From Flavobacterium sp. UBA7665 (GTDB lineage Bacteria; Bacteroidota; Bacteroidia; Flavobacteriales; Flavobacteriaceae): a stretch of DNA of 64,000 nucleotides. Where the stretch lies: NCBI GenBank assembly GCA_002483285.1, contig DLHP01000029.1, positions 188,911-252,910 of the forward strand. Reading direction: 5' to 3'. Shown here piece after piece: positions 41,239 to 49,444 of this stretch. Both the position numbers and the translations under genes were made by a program. Numbering within the stretch: position 1 is the stretch's first letter; the number at the start of each line of letters is the position of its first letter. Under the pieces are notes generated by a model. The model had not been told where the DNA came from, did no database searches, and saw only the letters and a program-made list of their open reading frames with translations.

Positions 41239-41952
41239 ATGAAAGAGGAATACTTCAAGTGGCATTCGCCCAACCTGGGCCGTGAGACCGAGATGCTCGT
41301 TTTTGGCCACGCCGGATATCCGGTAATTGTGTTTCCAACCTCAATGGGAAGTTACCACGAAAACAAAGACCAAGGGCTAATCGGTGCTGCGCAGTGGTAT
41401 ATAGAACAGGGACTGATCCAGATTTTTTGCCCATCGAGTATTGACAAGGACAGTTTCTATAACAAAAAGATACATCCCGTACACCGCATCCAAAACCATG
41501 TGTGGTATGACAAGATGATTTGCCATGAAATTGTAGAGCGCATTAAAAACAATACCGGTGCAGGGAAAGTCGCAGTGGCTGGTTGTAGCTTTGGCGGTTA
41601 CCATGCGGCCAATTTTGCCTTCCGTCATCCGGGTTATGTAAGCCATATGTTCTCGATGAGCGGCGCGTTCGATATCAAGAGCTTTATGGACGGTTTCCAC
41701 AATGAAGACGTTTACTTCAACAGTCCAGAAGATTACCTGTACGGCCTCGAAGACCCTCAACTATGGAACATGGACATCGTATTGGGAACCTCCAACTGGG
41801 ACATCTGCCTCGACGCCAATCTCAAGCTCAGCAAAGTGCTCAGCAATAAAGAGGTGTCGCATTGGTTAGACATCCGCCAGGACAGACAACACGATTGGCC
41901 GGTTTGGCGCGAGATGTTCCCGCATTATTTGTCGCGCATCAAGTTCTTTTAG
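41239..41952 (+). CDS. Esterase-family alpha/beta hydrolase (esterase D-like)
   Basis: 237 residues from ATG at 41239; an in-frame TTG three bases upstream is ignored. The nucleophile elbow is AGCSFGGYHAANFAFRHP (G-x-S-x-G), and late His residues occur in RQDRQHDWPVW. No signal peptide, so it is cytoplasmic. It belongs to the putative-esterase (esterase D) superfamily. It leads the plus-strand arm of the ATP-grasp cluster, and a second esterase-D-like protein (49445-50584) closes the opposite arm. A hydrolytic step on a peptide or ester intermediate is inferred from context only. Confidence 0.85.
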   Translation: MKEEYFKWHSPNLGRETEMLVFGHAGYPVIVFPTSMGSYHENKDQGLIGAAQWYIEQGLIQIFCPSSIDKDSFYNKKIHPVHRIQNHVWYDKMICHEIVERIKNNTGAGKVAVAGCSFGGYHAANFAFRHPGYVSHMFSMSGAFDIKSFMDGFHNEDVYFNSPEDYLYGLEDPQLWNMDIVLGTSNWDICLDANLKLSKVLSNKEVSHWLDIRQDRQHDWPVWREMFPHYLSRIKFF

Positions 41953-41979
41953 AAATGCAACTATATAAATATCATACAC

Positions 41980-42927
41980 ATGAAGAAAATAGGAATCTTA
42001 TTCGGAATGGAAGACACCTATCCGCAAGCGTTTATCGACCGTGTCAATTCAAAGAATGAAAAAGGGATTATTGCCGAAGCGGTTTCGATTGACAAAGTCG
42101 TCCAGAACAAAGGCGGTGAATATGCTGTGATTATCGACCGGATTTCACAGGACGTGCCGTTTTACCGCGCCTACCTTAAAAATGCCGCATTGACCGGCAC
42201 CAACGTCATCAACAACCCATTTTGGTGGAGTGCCGATGACAAGTTCTTCAACAACTGCCTCGCCGATACTTTGGGCGTGCCGTTGCCCAACACCGTGATT
42301 TTACCTTCGGCCGAACATCCTACCGACACGACTTCTAAATCATTCCGAAACCTCAAATACCCGATGGATTGGGAAAGCATCTTTGATTACATCGGATTTC
42401 CTGCGTATATGAAACCTTATGCTGGCGGTGGCTGGAAGAATGTGTACCGACTCGAGAACAAGGAAGAGTTCTGGGAAAAACACCGCGAAACCGGGCAGCT
42501 CGTGATGCTGTTGCAGGAAGAAATCGTCTTTACCGAATATTTCCGTGTGTATTGCCTTGGCGGAAAAACCGTACGCATCATGCCCTATGAACCAAGAAAT
42601 CCACACCATTTGCGATATGTGGTCGATAATCCGACGAAAGATAAAAAGTTACTCGCGACTGTCAAGGATTACACGATCAAATTGTGCCAAGGCTTGGGTT
42701 ACGATTTCAACACCGTAGAATTTGCCGTTCGGGACGGAATCCCTTATGCGATTGATTTTGGAAATCCGGCGCCCGATGCCGAACTGACTTCGGTAGGTGC
42801 CGAAAATTTTGAATGGGTCGTAGAGGAATCTGCAAAAATGGCGATTGCCGCCGCGAAGAAACACAAAGATGGAAAAATGAACCTGACTTGGGGAACCTTC
42901 ATTAAAAATGCGGCTGCTCAAAAATAG
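41980..42927 (+). CDS. ATP-grasp ligase
   Basis: 315 residues with the two-lobe ATP-grasp pattern: a lysine-containing FPAYMKPYAGGGWKNVY (ATP-binding glycine loop), QEEIVFTEYFRVYCL, and the metal-binding C-terminal segment NTVEFAVRDGIPYAIDFGNPAPDAEL (E, D and N ligands). ATP-grasp enzymes form amide bonds through acyl phosphates. RimK- or D-Ala-D-Ala-ligase-like grouping is suggested by eye only. Spacing to the preceding esterase is 27 bases. The next gene, a GCS2-type ligase, is separated by repeat copy C. Confidence 0.83.
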   Translation: MKKIGILFGMEDTYPQAFIDRVNSKNEKGIIAEAVSIDKVVQNKGGEYAVIIDRISQDVPFYRAYLKNAALTGTNVINNPFWWSADDKFFNNCLADTLGVPLPNTVILPSAEHPTDTTSKSFRNLKYPMDWESIFDYIGFPAYMKPYAGGGWKNVYRLENKEEFWEKHRETGQLVMLLQEEIVFTEYFRVYCLGGKTVRIMPYEPRNPHHLRYVVDNPTKDKKLLATVKDYTIKLCQGLGYDFNTVEFAVRDGIPYAIDFGNPAPDAELTSVGAENFEWVVEESAKMAIAAAKKHKDGKMNLTWGTFIKNAAAQK

Positions 42928-42929
42928 AC

Positions 42930-43046
42930 TGCTGCCCTAGCCCGGATTGCAATGAAAATCCTTTTTTTAAAAGGATTGCCCAGAGCGCAGCGAAAGGAAA
43001 TCTTTTTAAAAAGATTGTAATGGAAAGCCGGAATAGCTCCAAAAAA
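42930..43046 (-). repeat. Structured intergenic repeat, copy C
   Basis: Read on the minus strand this begins GGAGCTATTCCGGCTTTCC, then an ATCTTTTT/AAAAAGATT palindrome, a second hairpin arm with AATCCTTTT/AAAAGGATT, and ends TTGCAATCCGGGCTAGGGC. The end blocks match copy B at 58204-58285 (GTTCCCGCTTTCC and CAATCGGGGCTAA) with a few changes. It lies inside the ATP-grasp cluster between two codirectional genes and starts only 3 bases after the ATP-grasp stop codon, where it might attenuate transcription. Confidence 0.65.
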
Positions 43047-43127
43047 CTATAAAGAAATTATGCGATAAGTTGTGCGTTTGCTTTTTCTCAGGCACTCCAC
43101 ATCTCAGGCACTAAGGCACTTAAAACC

Positions 43128-44237
43128 ATGAAAGCAAAATTACCTGTTTTTACCCTCGGCGTTGAAGAGGAATACCAGATCATAGACCCCGAAACCCGTG
43201 ACCTGCGGTCGCATTTGTCTAAAATCGTAGACGGCGCCAAAATTAGCCTCAACGAACAGGTTAAGGCCGAAATGCACCAATCTGTGGTTGAAGTAGGTAC
43301 CAATATCTGCCGCAACGTCAAAGAAGCCGCAACCGATCTCAAGAATTTGAGAAGTAAAATCGTAGAGCTCGCCGCCAAACAAAACCTCGTGGTTGGCGGT
43401 GCAGGGACACACCCATTCTCTCGTTGGCAGGACCAGCCCATCACCGACGATCCGCGGTACCACAATATTGTCAATGAACTACAGGATGCAGCGCGTTCTA
43501 ATTTGATTTTTGGGATGCATTGCCACGTGGGAATTGAGAATCGCGAAATCGGTCTGCAGCTCATGAACCAGGCGTGTTATTTCCTGCCACATATTTTTGC
43601 GTTGTCTACCAATTCGCCCTTTTGGGAAGGTCGCCAAACCGGATACAAGTCATTCCGCACCAAGGTTTTTGACAAATTCCCAAGGACAGGATTACCGGAA
43701 TATTTTGATTCGGTAGGTGCTTACGACAATTACCTCGAGACGTTGGTCAAGACCAATTGCATTGACAACCCTAAGAAAATCTGGTGGGATTTGCGGTTGC
43801 ATCCGTTTTACGATACCATTGAGTTCCGCATTTGCGACATGAGCCTGACCATCGATGAAACCATGTGCATCGTGGCGATTATCCAGGCGATTGTAGCCAA
43901 ATTGTACAAACTCACCAAACAGAACACGAGTTTCAATATTTACCGCATTGCGCTGATTAAGGAGAACAAGTTCCGCGCGGCGCGCTACGGAATAGACAAC
44001 CACATGATCGATTTTGGCTTGCAGCGCGAAGTAGAAACCAAGATGCTGATTTGCGAATTGCTCGAGTTTATAGACGATGTCGTAGATGAGCTCGGCAGCC
44101 GCGAACACATTGACTATGTACACAAGATCATGGCCGAAGGCACTGGCGCCGACAAACAACTCGCGGTTTTTGAGCAGACCAATGATTTGACCCGCGTAGT
44201 GGATTTCATCACGTCTGAATTTACCAAAGGTTTGTAA
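43128..44237 (+). CDS. GCS2-family carboxylate-amine ligase (YbdK-like)
   Basis: 369 residues. The N-terminal TLGVEEEYQIID is the signature of the glutamate-cysteine ligase 2 (GCS2) family (YbdK, EgtA), with metal and substrate motifs GGAGTHPFSRW, GMHCHVGIENREIG and RLHPFYDTIEFRICDMS. Members activate the gamma-carboxylate of glutamate, or another carboxylate, with ATP and couple it to an amine. E. coli YbdK has weak glutamate-cysteine ligase activity; the natural substrate here is unknown. It sits amid ATP-grasp genes, suggesting assembly of a small peptide-like molecule. Confidence 0.9.
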   Translation: MKAKLPVFTLGVEEEYQIIDPETRDLRSHLSKIVDGAKISLNEQVKAEMHQSVVEVGTNICRNVKEAATDLKNLRSKIVELAAKQNLVVGGAGTHPFSRWQDQPITDDPRYHNIVNELQDAARSNLIFGMHCHVGIENREIGLQLMNQACYFLPHIFALSTNSPFWEGRQTGYKSFRTKVFDKFPRTGLPEYFDSVGAYDNYLETLVKTNCIDNPKKIWWDLRLHPFYDTIEFRICDMSLTIDETMCIVAIIQAIVAKLYKLTKQNTSFNIYRIALIKENKFRAARYGIDNHMIDFGLQREVETKMLICELLEFIDDVVDELGSREHIDYVHKIMAEGTGADKQLAVFEQTNDLTRVVDFITSEFTKGL

Positions 44238-44248
44238 GAATATAGTTT

Positions 44249-44256
44249 TATATTTG
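44249..44256 (+). promoter_or_regulatory. Candidate internal -7 box before the amidotransferase gene
   Basis: TATATTTG matches TAnnTTTG and lies 30 bases before the ATG at 44286, in the 48-base gap after the ligase gene. The second half of the arm may therefore have its own promoter. Confidence 0.35.
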
Positions 44257-44285
44257 CGTTACCCTAACAAACAAAAACCCAAATC

Positions 44286-45116
44286 ATGACCGACGCCACT
44301 ATAAGGATAGCGATTTTGGATATGTACAACGGCGAGCCCAACCAAGGCATGCGCTGTATTATTGACATCATCAACCGTTTCAACCATTTGGTCGAATTTA
44401 AGGTGTTTGACGTACGCCGCAACTGCGAACTGCCCGAAATCAAGAAATACGACATCTACATCTCTACCGGTGGACCGGGAAATCCGCTTGAAGGCGACGG
44501 CAACTGGGATCTCAAATATTACGCGTTTATCGACGCCTTGTCACAATGGAACAAGGAAAACACGGTAAAGAAACATGTGTTGTTTATCTGCCACTCGTTC
44601 CAGATGGCGTGTAAACATTTCGGTCTGGCCGAAGTGACCAAAAGAAAAGACACCTCCTTTGGGGTAATGAAAGTGCATAAAACAGAAGATGGTTTTAACG
44701 ATCCTTTGTACGACGGACTTCCTGATCCTTTTTACGCCGTGGATTCTCGCGATTACCAAGTGGTACAACCCAAATTGAGTATGTTCAGGAAGAAAGGCGC
44801 CAAGATTATCTCGCTCGAGAAAATCCGCGACCATGTACAATATGAACGTGCGATTATGGCGGTGCGGTTTTCGGACTATTTCGTGGGTACGCAATTCCAT
44901 CCAGAAGCCGACCCAATCAGTTACATCGCCAACCTCAAGAACAAAGAGCGCCGCGAGAAGATCATTGAGATGAAAGGAAAAACCAAGTTTCGCGACATGC
45001 TTGAAGATTTGCTCGACGAGGATAAAATCTACAAAACCAACGAAACAATCATCCCGAATTTCCTGAGGATTGCGATTAATGATTTGATGAAAACACGCAA
45101 GATGCTGTCTAATTAA
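44286..45116 (+). CDS. Class I glutamine amidotransferase-like protein
   Basis: 276 residues. Catalytic Cys102 lies in FICHSFQMACKHFG (the usual C-x-G-x-Q elbow reads C-H-S-F-Q) and the His/Glu pair in GTQFHPEADP (His205, Glu207). The upstream ISTGGPGNPLEGDGNW is a GATase1 oxyanion/turn region. The C-terminal 60 residues are extra and charged. The triad is present, so hydrolysis of glutamine (supplying ammonia) or of a gamma-glutamyl bond is possible. Five bases separate it from the next gene, an ATP-grasp-like protein that could be its ammonia acceptor. Confidence 0.85.
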   Translation: MTDATIRIAILDMYNGEPNQGMRCIIDIINRFNHLVEFKVFDVRRNCELPEIKKYDIYISTGGPGNPLEGDGNWDLKYYAFIDALSQWNKENTVKKHVLFICHSFQMACKHFGLAEVTKRKDTSFGVMKVHKTEDGFNDPLYDGLPDPFYAVDSRDYQVVQPKLSMFRKKGAKIISLEKIRDHVQYERAIMAVRFSDYFVGTQFHPEADPISYIANLKNKERREKIIEMKGKTKFRDMLEDLLDEDKIYKTNETIIPNFLRIAINDLMKTRKMLSN

Positions 45117-45121
45117 TTGAA

Positions 45122-46312
45122 ATGATTAACAAATACCGCGACTTATTCAACCAGCAGTTTACCCCTGAAAAATACGAAGCGTTCAAAAACGACATCGCTG
45201 CTGATTTCGATTACATGCCTACGTTCAGGATGGCAGAATCGCCATTTTTTATTTCCAGGGAACTCAAACAACAACTCATTGATGGTTGCCAGGATGTCAT
45301 TGATCTCATCAAACGCGATGACTTTCTAAAAATGACCGACAAGGCTTTGGAGCTCAATACCAAAGTCCCCAATGAAGATGCGCATACCACTTTCCTCGCG
45401 ATTGATTTTGGGATTTGTGAGGAAGATGGCAAGATCGTCCCGAAACTGATTGAAGTGCAGGGTTTCCCGTCGTTATTCAATTACCAATCTGTGTTGTACG
45501 ACAAGTTCAAAAAATATTATCCGTTTTTGGAAGAATTGACGCCTTTTATCAACGGTATTTCTCCTGCTGATTACTTGACCATCATCGACGATGCCATCCG
45601 CAACGGCCATCCGGCAGCAAACGTCATCCTGCTTGAAATTGAGCCCGAGAAACAAAATACCAAAATCGATTTTTACTACTGCCGGCGCGACCTTGGGATT
45701 CCAATCGTATGTGTAACCAACATTATAAAAAAAGGCAAAAAGTTATATTATAAAAACGAAACCGGCACCGAAATAGAAGTCAAGCGCATCTACAATCGTG
45801 TGATTTTCGATGAACTCGACGCGCGCAAAGACCTTAACCTCGATTTCAGTTTCTCGGATGACCTTGATGTAGAATGGGCCGGACATCCCAATTGGTTTTT
45901 TAGGATTAGCAAGTACATCTTGCCCATGCTCAAAGGGCCGTATTTTATCGAGACGACTTTACTCAGCGACCTTACCGAAATTCCGCAGGATCTCGAAAAT
46001 TACGTCCTCAAGCCACTGTTCTCGTTTTCGGGAAGCGGTGTAATTTTCCATGTCAAAAAAGAAGACATCGAAGCCGTCAAGGAAAAAGATTTGTACATCT
46101 TGCAAAAGAAAGTCAATTACATCCCAATCTTGCAATCGCCCGACGGCAAAGTCAAAGTAGAAGTTCGGGTACTTTGCGTCTGGAAAAAAGGCGACGATTC
46201 CCCTACCCTTTTGTGCAACCTTGCGCGATTGAGCCGCGGCGAAATGATTGGCGTGAAATTCAACAAGGATAAGGATTGGGTGGGTGGAAGTTTGGCGTTG
46301 TTCGAACGTTAA
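45122..46312 (+). CDS. ATP-grasp-like protein, unassigned
   Basis: 396 residues, soluble. LENYVLKPLFSFSGSGVIFHV near residue 300 looks like an ATP-grasp nucleotide-binding segment, and the C-terminal VRVLCVWKKGDD... LLCNLARLSRGEM region like its ligand strands. The N-terminal 250 residues do not match a family I know (FLAIDFGICEEDGKIVPKLIEVQGFPSLF). The order recalls circularly permuted ATP-grasp enzymes, but I cannot confirm that. It is the last gene of the plus-strand arm and ends 14 bases before the convergent gene. Confidence 0.65.
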   Translation: MINKYRDLFNQQFTPEKYEAFKNDIAADFDYMPTFRMAESPFFISRELKQQLIDGCQDVIDLIKRDDFLKMTDKALELNTKVPNEDAHTTFLAIDFGICEEDGKIVPKLIEVQGFPSLFNYQSVLYDKFKKYYPFLEELTPFINGISPADYLTIIDDAIRNGHPAANVILLEIEPEKQNTKIDFYYCRRDLGIPIVCVTNIIKKGKKLYYKNETGTEIEVKRIYNRVIFDELDARKDLNLDFSFSDDLDVEWAGHPNWFFRISKYILPMLKGPYFIETTLLSDLTEIPQDLENYVLKPLFSFSGSGVIFHVKKEDIEAVKEKDLYILQKKVNYIPILQSPDGKVKVEVRVLCVWKKGDDSPTLLCNLARLSRGEMIGVKFNKDKDWVGGSLALFER

Positions 46313-46326
46313 AAGACCAGTTAATG

Positions 46327-46782
46327 CTATTTTTCGAATGTGATAAAATGGAGCATGAACGCATCAAGGTCTTTGTTCTGCCTGGGTAATTTTGCAAATC
46401 CGAGATTTAGTATGAGCCCTTGCCCATTGATTTCTCCCGACGAAATGATGCGGTAGCGAATGCCTTCCTTACTTTTCAACTGATATAGTTTCCCAACAAA
46501 ATCAACGCCTTGTGTCTTGAAATTGACACCCGAAATGAATCTGGCGTGCAAGTCGGTTTCTATCTGCTTGACCATCTGCTTGTGCACATTGTTTTCATAA
46601 AGAATCTTGGGAACCGCCACCCATTGCACCGAGAATTCAGGACTTTTCGCCTCAAACTCAGAAACCGTTTGGTAGTTTTCGGGCACTGAAATTGAAATTC
46701 CTGCAAAATTGAATGGTGTTTGCGCACAAAGGCCGGTGGAAACCATCAAAAAAACAATCACTAACAACTTTATTTTCATCAT
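46327..46782 (-). CDS. Small secreted hypothetical protein
   Basis: 151 residues from the ATG at 46782 (MMKIK); a TTG at 46791 is ignored. A signal peptide (KLLVIVFLMVSTGLCAQ) is followed by a soluble domain of about 130 residues with SVPENYQTVSEFEAKSPEFSV and IRYRIISSGEINGQGLILNLG. I do not recognise the family. It is the last gene of the minus-strand arm of the ATP-grasp cluster, 11 bases after the ATP-grasp stop codon, but its periplasmic location differs from the others, so its link to the pathway is uncertain. Confidence 0.65.
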   Translation of the reverse strand: MMKIKLLVIVFLMVSTGLCAQTPFNFAGISISVPENYQTVSEFEAKSPEFSVQWVAVPKILYENNVHKQMVKQIETDLHARFISGVNFKTQGVDFVGKLYQLKSKEGIRYRIISSGEINGQGLILNLGFAKLPRQNKDLDAFMLHFITFEK

Positions 46783-46793
46783 TGCAATCAATT

Positions 46794-48011
46794 CTAATGT
46801 AAATGTTTGACTTGTGGCTGTGCTGCCACGGTTGCAAAATCGCGCACCAAACGGTCGGCATAATTGTCGAGCAATTCCAAAACCCTTTGCGGCTTATCCG
46901 ATTTTACAATCAATCCCGCATGGTAATCGAGCGGAACGGTAAAACAAACTTCTTTATCATCAAACGATGACAAATCGGGTTTTTCAAATTTAGACAAGGT
47001 GAGTACAATTCCGGCGTAACCTTTCTTTACTTTGGGCAATTTGTATTTTGTGCTTTTAACAAGCGCGTCTTCTATTTTGGCCCATTCTTTCCAGAGGTTG
47101 ATGTCTGAAGCCGATTCGACCATTTCGGCCAAATGCGCACCGCCTACCCGCGACGAAGTCTCGAGGAAGTAGATGCGTCCGTCTTCCTTGCATTTGATGT
47201 ACTCCGAATGCGCGGCACCGTGTTTGAGCCCGAATCCCTTGATCACCTGTGCGTTGATTTCCTTAATCGCCTTGTCGTCGGGCGAATCGTATTCAATATT
47301 GGCGCTCCTGAAAATACCACCGCCTTGCGAGATTTCCATTGGCGTGGCCAGGTATTTCGACGTAATACTGAAGACAATCTTGCCGTCCACAATCAGGCTG
47401 TCACAGTGGTACACATCGCCAGGACGGAAATGCTCTACCAAGTATTTGAAACGGTTGTTGCCCATTTCGTTGATGTGCATCCACAAACTCTCCTTGTCGT
47501 GTATTTTGATGATGCCCGATGCAGAAGCTTCCGAGCGCGGTTTCAAAACCCATGGTGCGGCGACCGTATCGGCAAAAGTATTGATATCATGGTCGTTGAA
47601 AAGCGAACAGAATTGCGGGTTCGAGATGCCGCAACTTTTGGCACGCATGCGCATCGCAAGCTTGTCGCGGAAGTAACGACCCGTTGTTTGCCCCATGCCT
47701 TGTATGCGAAGGTTTTCGCGCAGGTAAGTGGCTTTTTCAACATCGAAATCGTCAAGCGCCACGATGGCATCGATCTGGTTGTTTTTCATGAGTCCTCCCA
47801 CGCCCAACAACAAATCCTCCAGGTTCCAATCGGTATCCTGGCCGGGCATATAGAACACCTCGTCTATATGTTGCCAAGGCCACGGCTTGTCACGCAGTTT
47901 TTCTGAAGTAATCAAAAAAACGGTGTTACCCAATTCTTTGAGCCCGATCATAAAATCGGCGCCCTTAAAAAAGTTCGAAACACAAACGATGGTATTTTGC
48001 TGCTTGCCCAT
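46794..48011 (-). CDS. ATP-grasp ligase (carnosine-synthase/carbamoyl-phosphate-like)
   Basis: 405 residues. An N-terminal Rossmann-like pre-ATP domain (TIVCVSNFFKGADFMIGLKELG, then AIVALDDFDVEKATYLRE) is followed by ATP-grasp motifs: lysine in APWVLKPRSEASASGI, EHFRPGDVYHCDSLI, and ligands in AAHSEYIKCKEDGRIYFLETSSRVGG. This is the larger ATP-grasp type used for amino-acid ligation. It follows the aminopeptidase by 2 bases. Together with 41980-42927 it gives two confident ATP-grasp enzymes in the cluster. Confidence 0.87.
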   Translation of the reverse strand: MGKQQNTIVCVSNFFKGADFMIGLKELGNTVFLITSEKLRDKPWPWQHIDEVFYMPGQDTDWNLEDLLLGVGGLMKNNQIDAIVALDDFDVEKATYLRENLRIQGMGQTTGRYFRDKLAMRMRAKSCGISNPQFCSLFNDHDINTFADTVAAPWVLKPRSEASASGIIKIHDKESLWMHINEMGNNRFKYLVEHFRPGDVYHCDSLIVDGKIVFSITSKYLATPMEISQGGGIFRSANIEYDSPDDKAIKEINAQVIKGFGLKHGAAHSEYIKCKEDGRIYFLETSSRVGGAHLAEMVESASDINLWKEWAKIEDALVKSTKYKLPKVKKGYAGIVLTLSKFEKPDLSSFDDKEVCFTVPLDYHAGLIVKSDKPQRVLELLDNYADRLVRDFATVAAQPQVKHLH

Positions 48012-48013
48012 AA

Positions 48014-49444
48014 TTAAAGGTTTTCTATGAATTTTGTGAGTAAGTGTACGCCATAAGCCGTAGCATGTTTGCTTTTTGCGAATTCATCATCGCCAAAGGC
48101 TACACCAGCGATATCGAGGTGTGCCCAGGCTTGGTGCCCGTCGGTGAAATATTCGAGGAATTTGGCGGCGGTAATGGCTCCGGCGATTGGTTTGCCGCTC
48201 CAGTTGCGCACATCGGCTATTTCACTTTCAATGTCGGGTTTGTAGGCATCCCACAACGGCAACGGCCACATGCGTTCTCCGATGGCTTCACCGGTTTTTT
48301 GCAGTTTTCCCGAAAGGGAATCATTGTTGGTAAACAAAGCCGCACATTCATAACCAAAAGTCCCAACGGCGCTTCCGGTAAGTGTGGCAACATCGACCAC
48401 AATTTCGGGTTTGTAATTTTTAATGAGGTAAGACAAACCATCGGCGAGGATTAGGCGGCCTTCGGCATCGGTGTCAATGATTTCGATGGTGTGATTGCTG
48501 TAACTTTTGATTACGTCGCTGGGTTGGAACGATTTATTATCCACCGCATTCTCGCAACACGGAACAATCGCGGTAACTTTTACCGGCAATTTTAAATCTG
48601 CAATGAGTTGCATCGCGCCAAAAACTGCCGCGCCGCCCGCCATGTCCGACTTCATGTGCACCATGCCCGCAGTTTTGATGTTGAGTCCGCCCGTATCGAA
48701 AGTGATACCCTTCCCTACCAGGCCAATATGTTTTACTTTAGCTGACGTTGGCTCGGGTTCGTATTGCATGATAACGAATTGCGGTTCCTTGTCGCTACCT
48801 TTCCCGACAGCCATAAAAGCGTCGAGGCCATGAATCCGGCAAGCTTCTTCACCGAACACTTCGACTGTAAAGCCAAACGCTTTCCCGCTTTCGTGGGCCC
48901 AATTAGAAAGGTACTTTGGGGTTACGGTATTGGGTGGTAAATCAACGAGTTGTAAGGCTTCGATTTGCGCATTGGCAATTTTGAGCGCGCGCTTGGCCAG
49001 GTCGGTATAATCGGTAGCCGACGACAGGTTCAGGACAAAATCGGCCGATTCAAACGGATGTCCGTCTTTCTTTTTATAGTGGCCTAAATCGTAGGCGCCG
49101 AGAAAAAGCCCCGAAACAGTAGCCTCGACGAGAGGTTCATCGAAAGGTTCCGGAATTACAATCGCTACCGAGTGGGTAAGAAAATCGCGCTGCTTTGTGG
49201 CAATCCGCCTGAAAACAGTCTTTAGTGACGGGTAATCGATGGTTTTACCCAACCCAATGAACACGTGGATATGGTCATCCTTTTCAATCAGGTACACACT
49301 GTCTTTCTTGCCGTAGAAAATTTTGGACGGGATGGCAATCCCATCGAATTCAAAGGGTACGATGTTGTTGAAATTGGTCTCAAAAACGGGAATTAAAATG
49401 GTTCCTGAAAAACCGGTGATGTTGGGTATGGTCTTGATCTGCAT
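48014..49444 (-). CDS. Leucyl aminopeptidase (M17 family)
   Basis: 476 residues. The catalytic domain has the two-zinc motif set: VGKGITFDTGGLNIK (Lys and Asp ligands), MKSDMAGGAA and IDTDAEGRLILADGLSY (Asp and Glu ligands plus Arg). The N-terminal 170 residues form the usual M17 macro-like domain. Soluble and probably hexameric, it removes N-terminal residues from peptides, notably Cys-Gly in other bacteria. Its place between an ATP-grasp ligase and an esterase fits trimming or recycling of a peptide product, though a housekeeping role is equally possible. Confidence 0.92.
   Translation of the reverse strand: MQIKTIPNITGFSGTILIPVFETNFNNIVPFEFDGIAIPSKIFYGKKDSVYLIEKDDHIHVFIGLGKTIDYPSLKTVFRRIATKQRDFLTHSVAIVIPEPFDEPLVEATVSGLFLGAYDLGHYKKKDGHPFESADFVLNLSSATDYTDLAKRALKIANAQIEALQLVDLPPNTVTPKYLSNWAHESGKAFGFTVEVFGEEACRIHGLDAFMAVGKGSDKEPQFVIMQYEPEPTSAKVKHIGLVGKGITFDTGGLNIKTAGMVHMKSDMAGGAAVFGAMQLIADLKLPVKVTAIVPCCENAVDNKSFQPSDVIKSYSNHTIEIIDTDAEGRLILADGLSYLIKNYKPEIVVDVATLTGSAVGTFGYECAALFTNNDSLSGKLQKTGEAIGERMWPLPLWDAYKPDIESEIADVRNWSGKPIAGAITAAKFLEYFTDGHQAWAHLDIAGVAFGDDEFAKSKHATAYGVHLLTKFIENL

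Noticed and set aside
47133..47906. Open frame of 257 codons on the plus strand
   Set aside because: It is antisense to the ATP-grasp gene at 46794-48011, whose motifs are clear. The antisense translation shows no domain.
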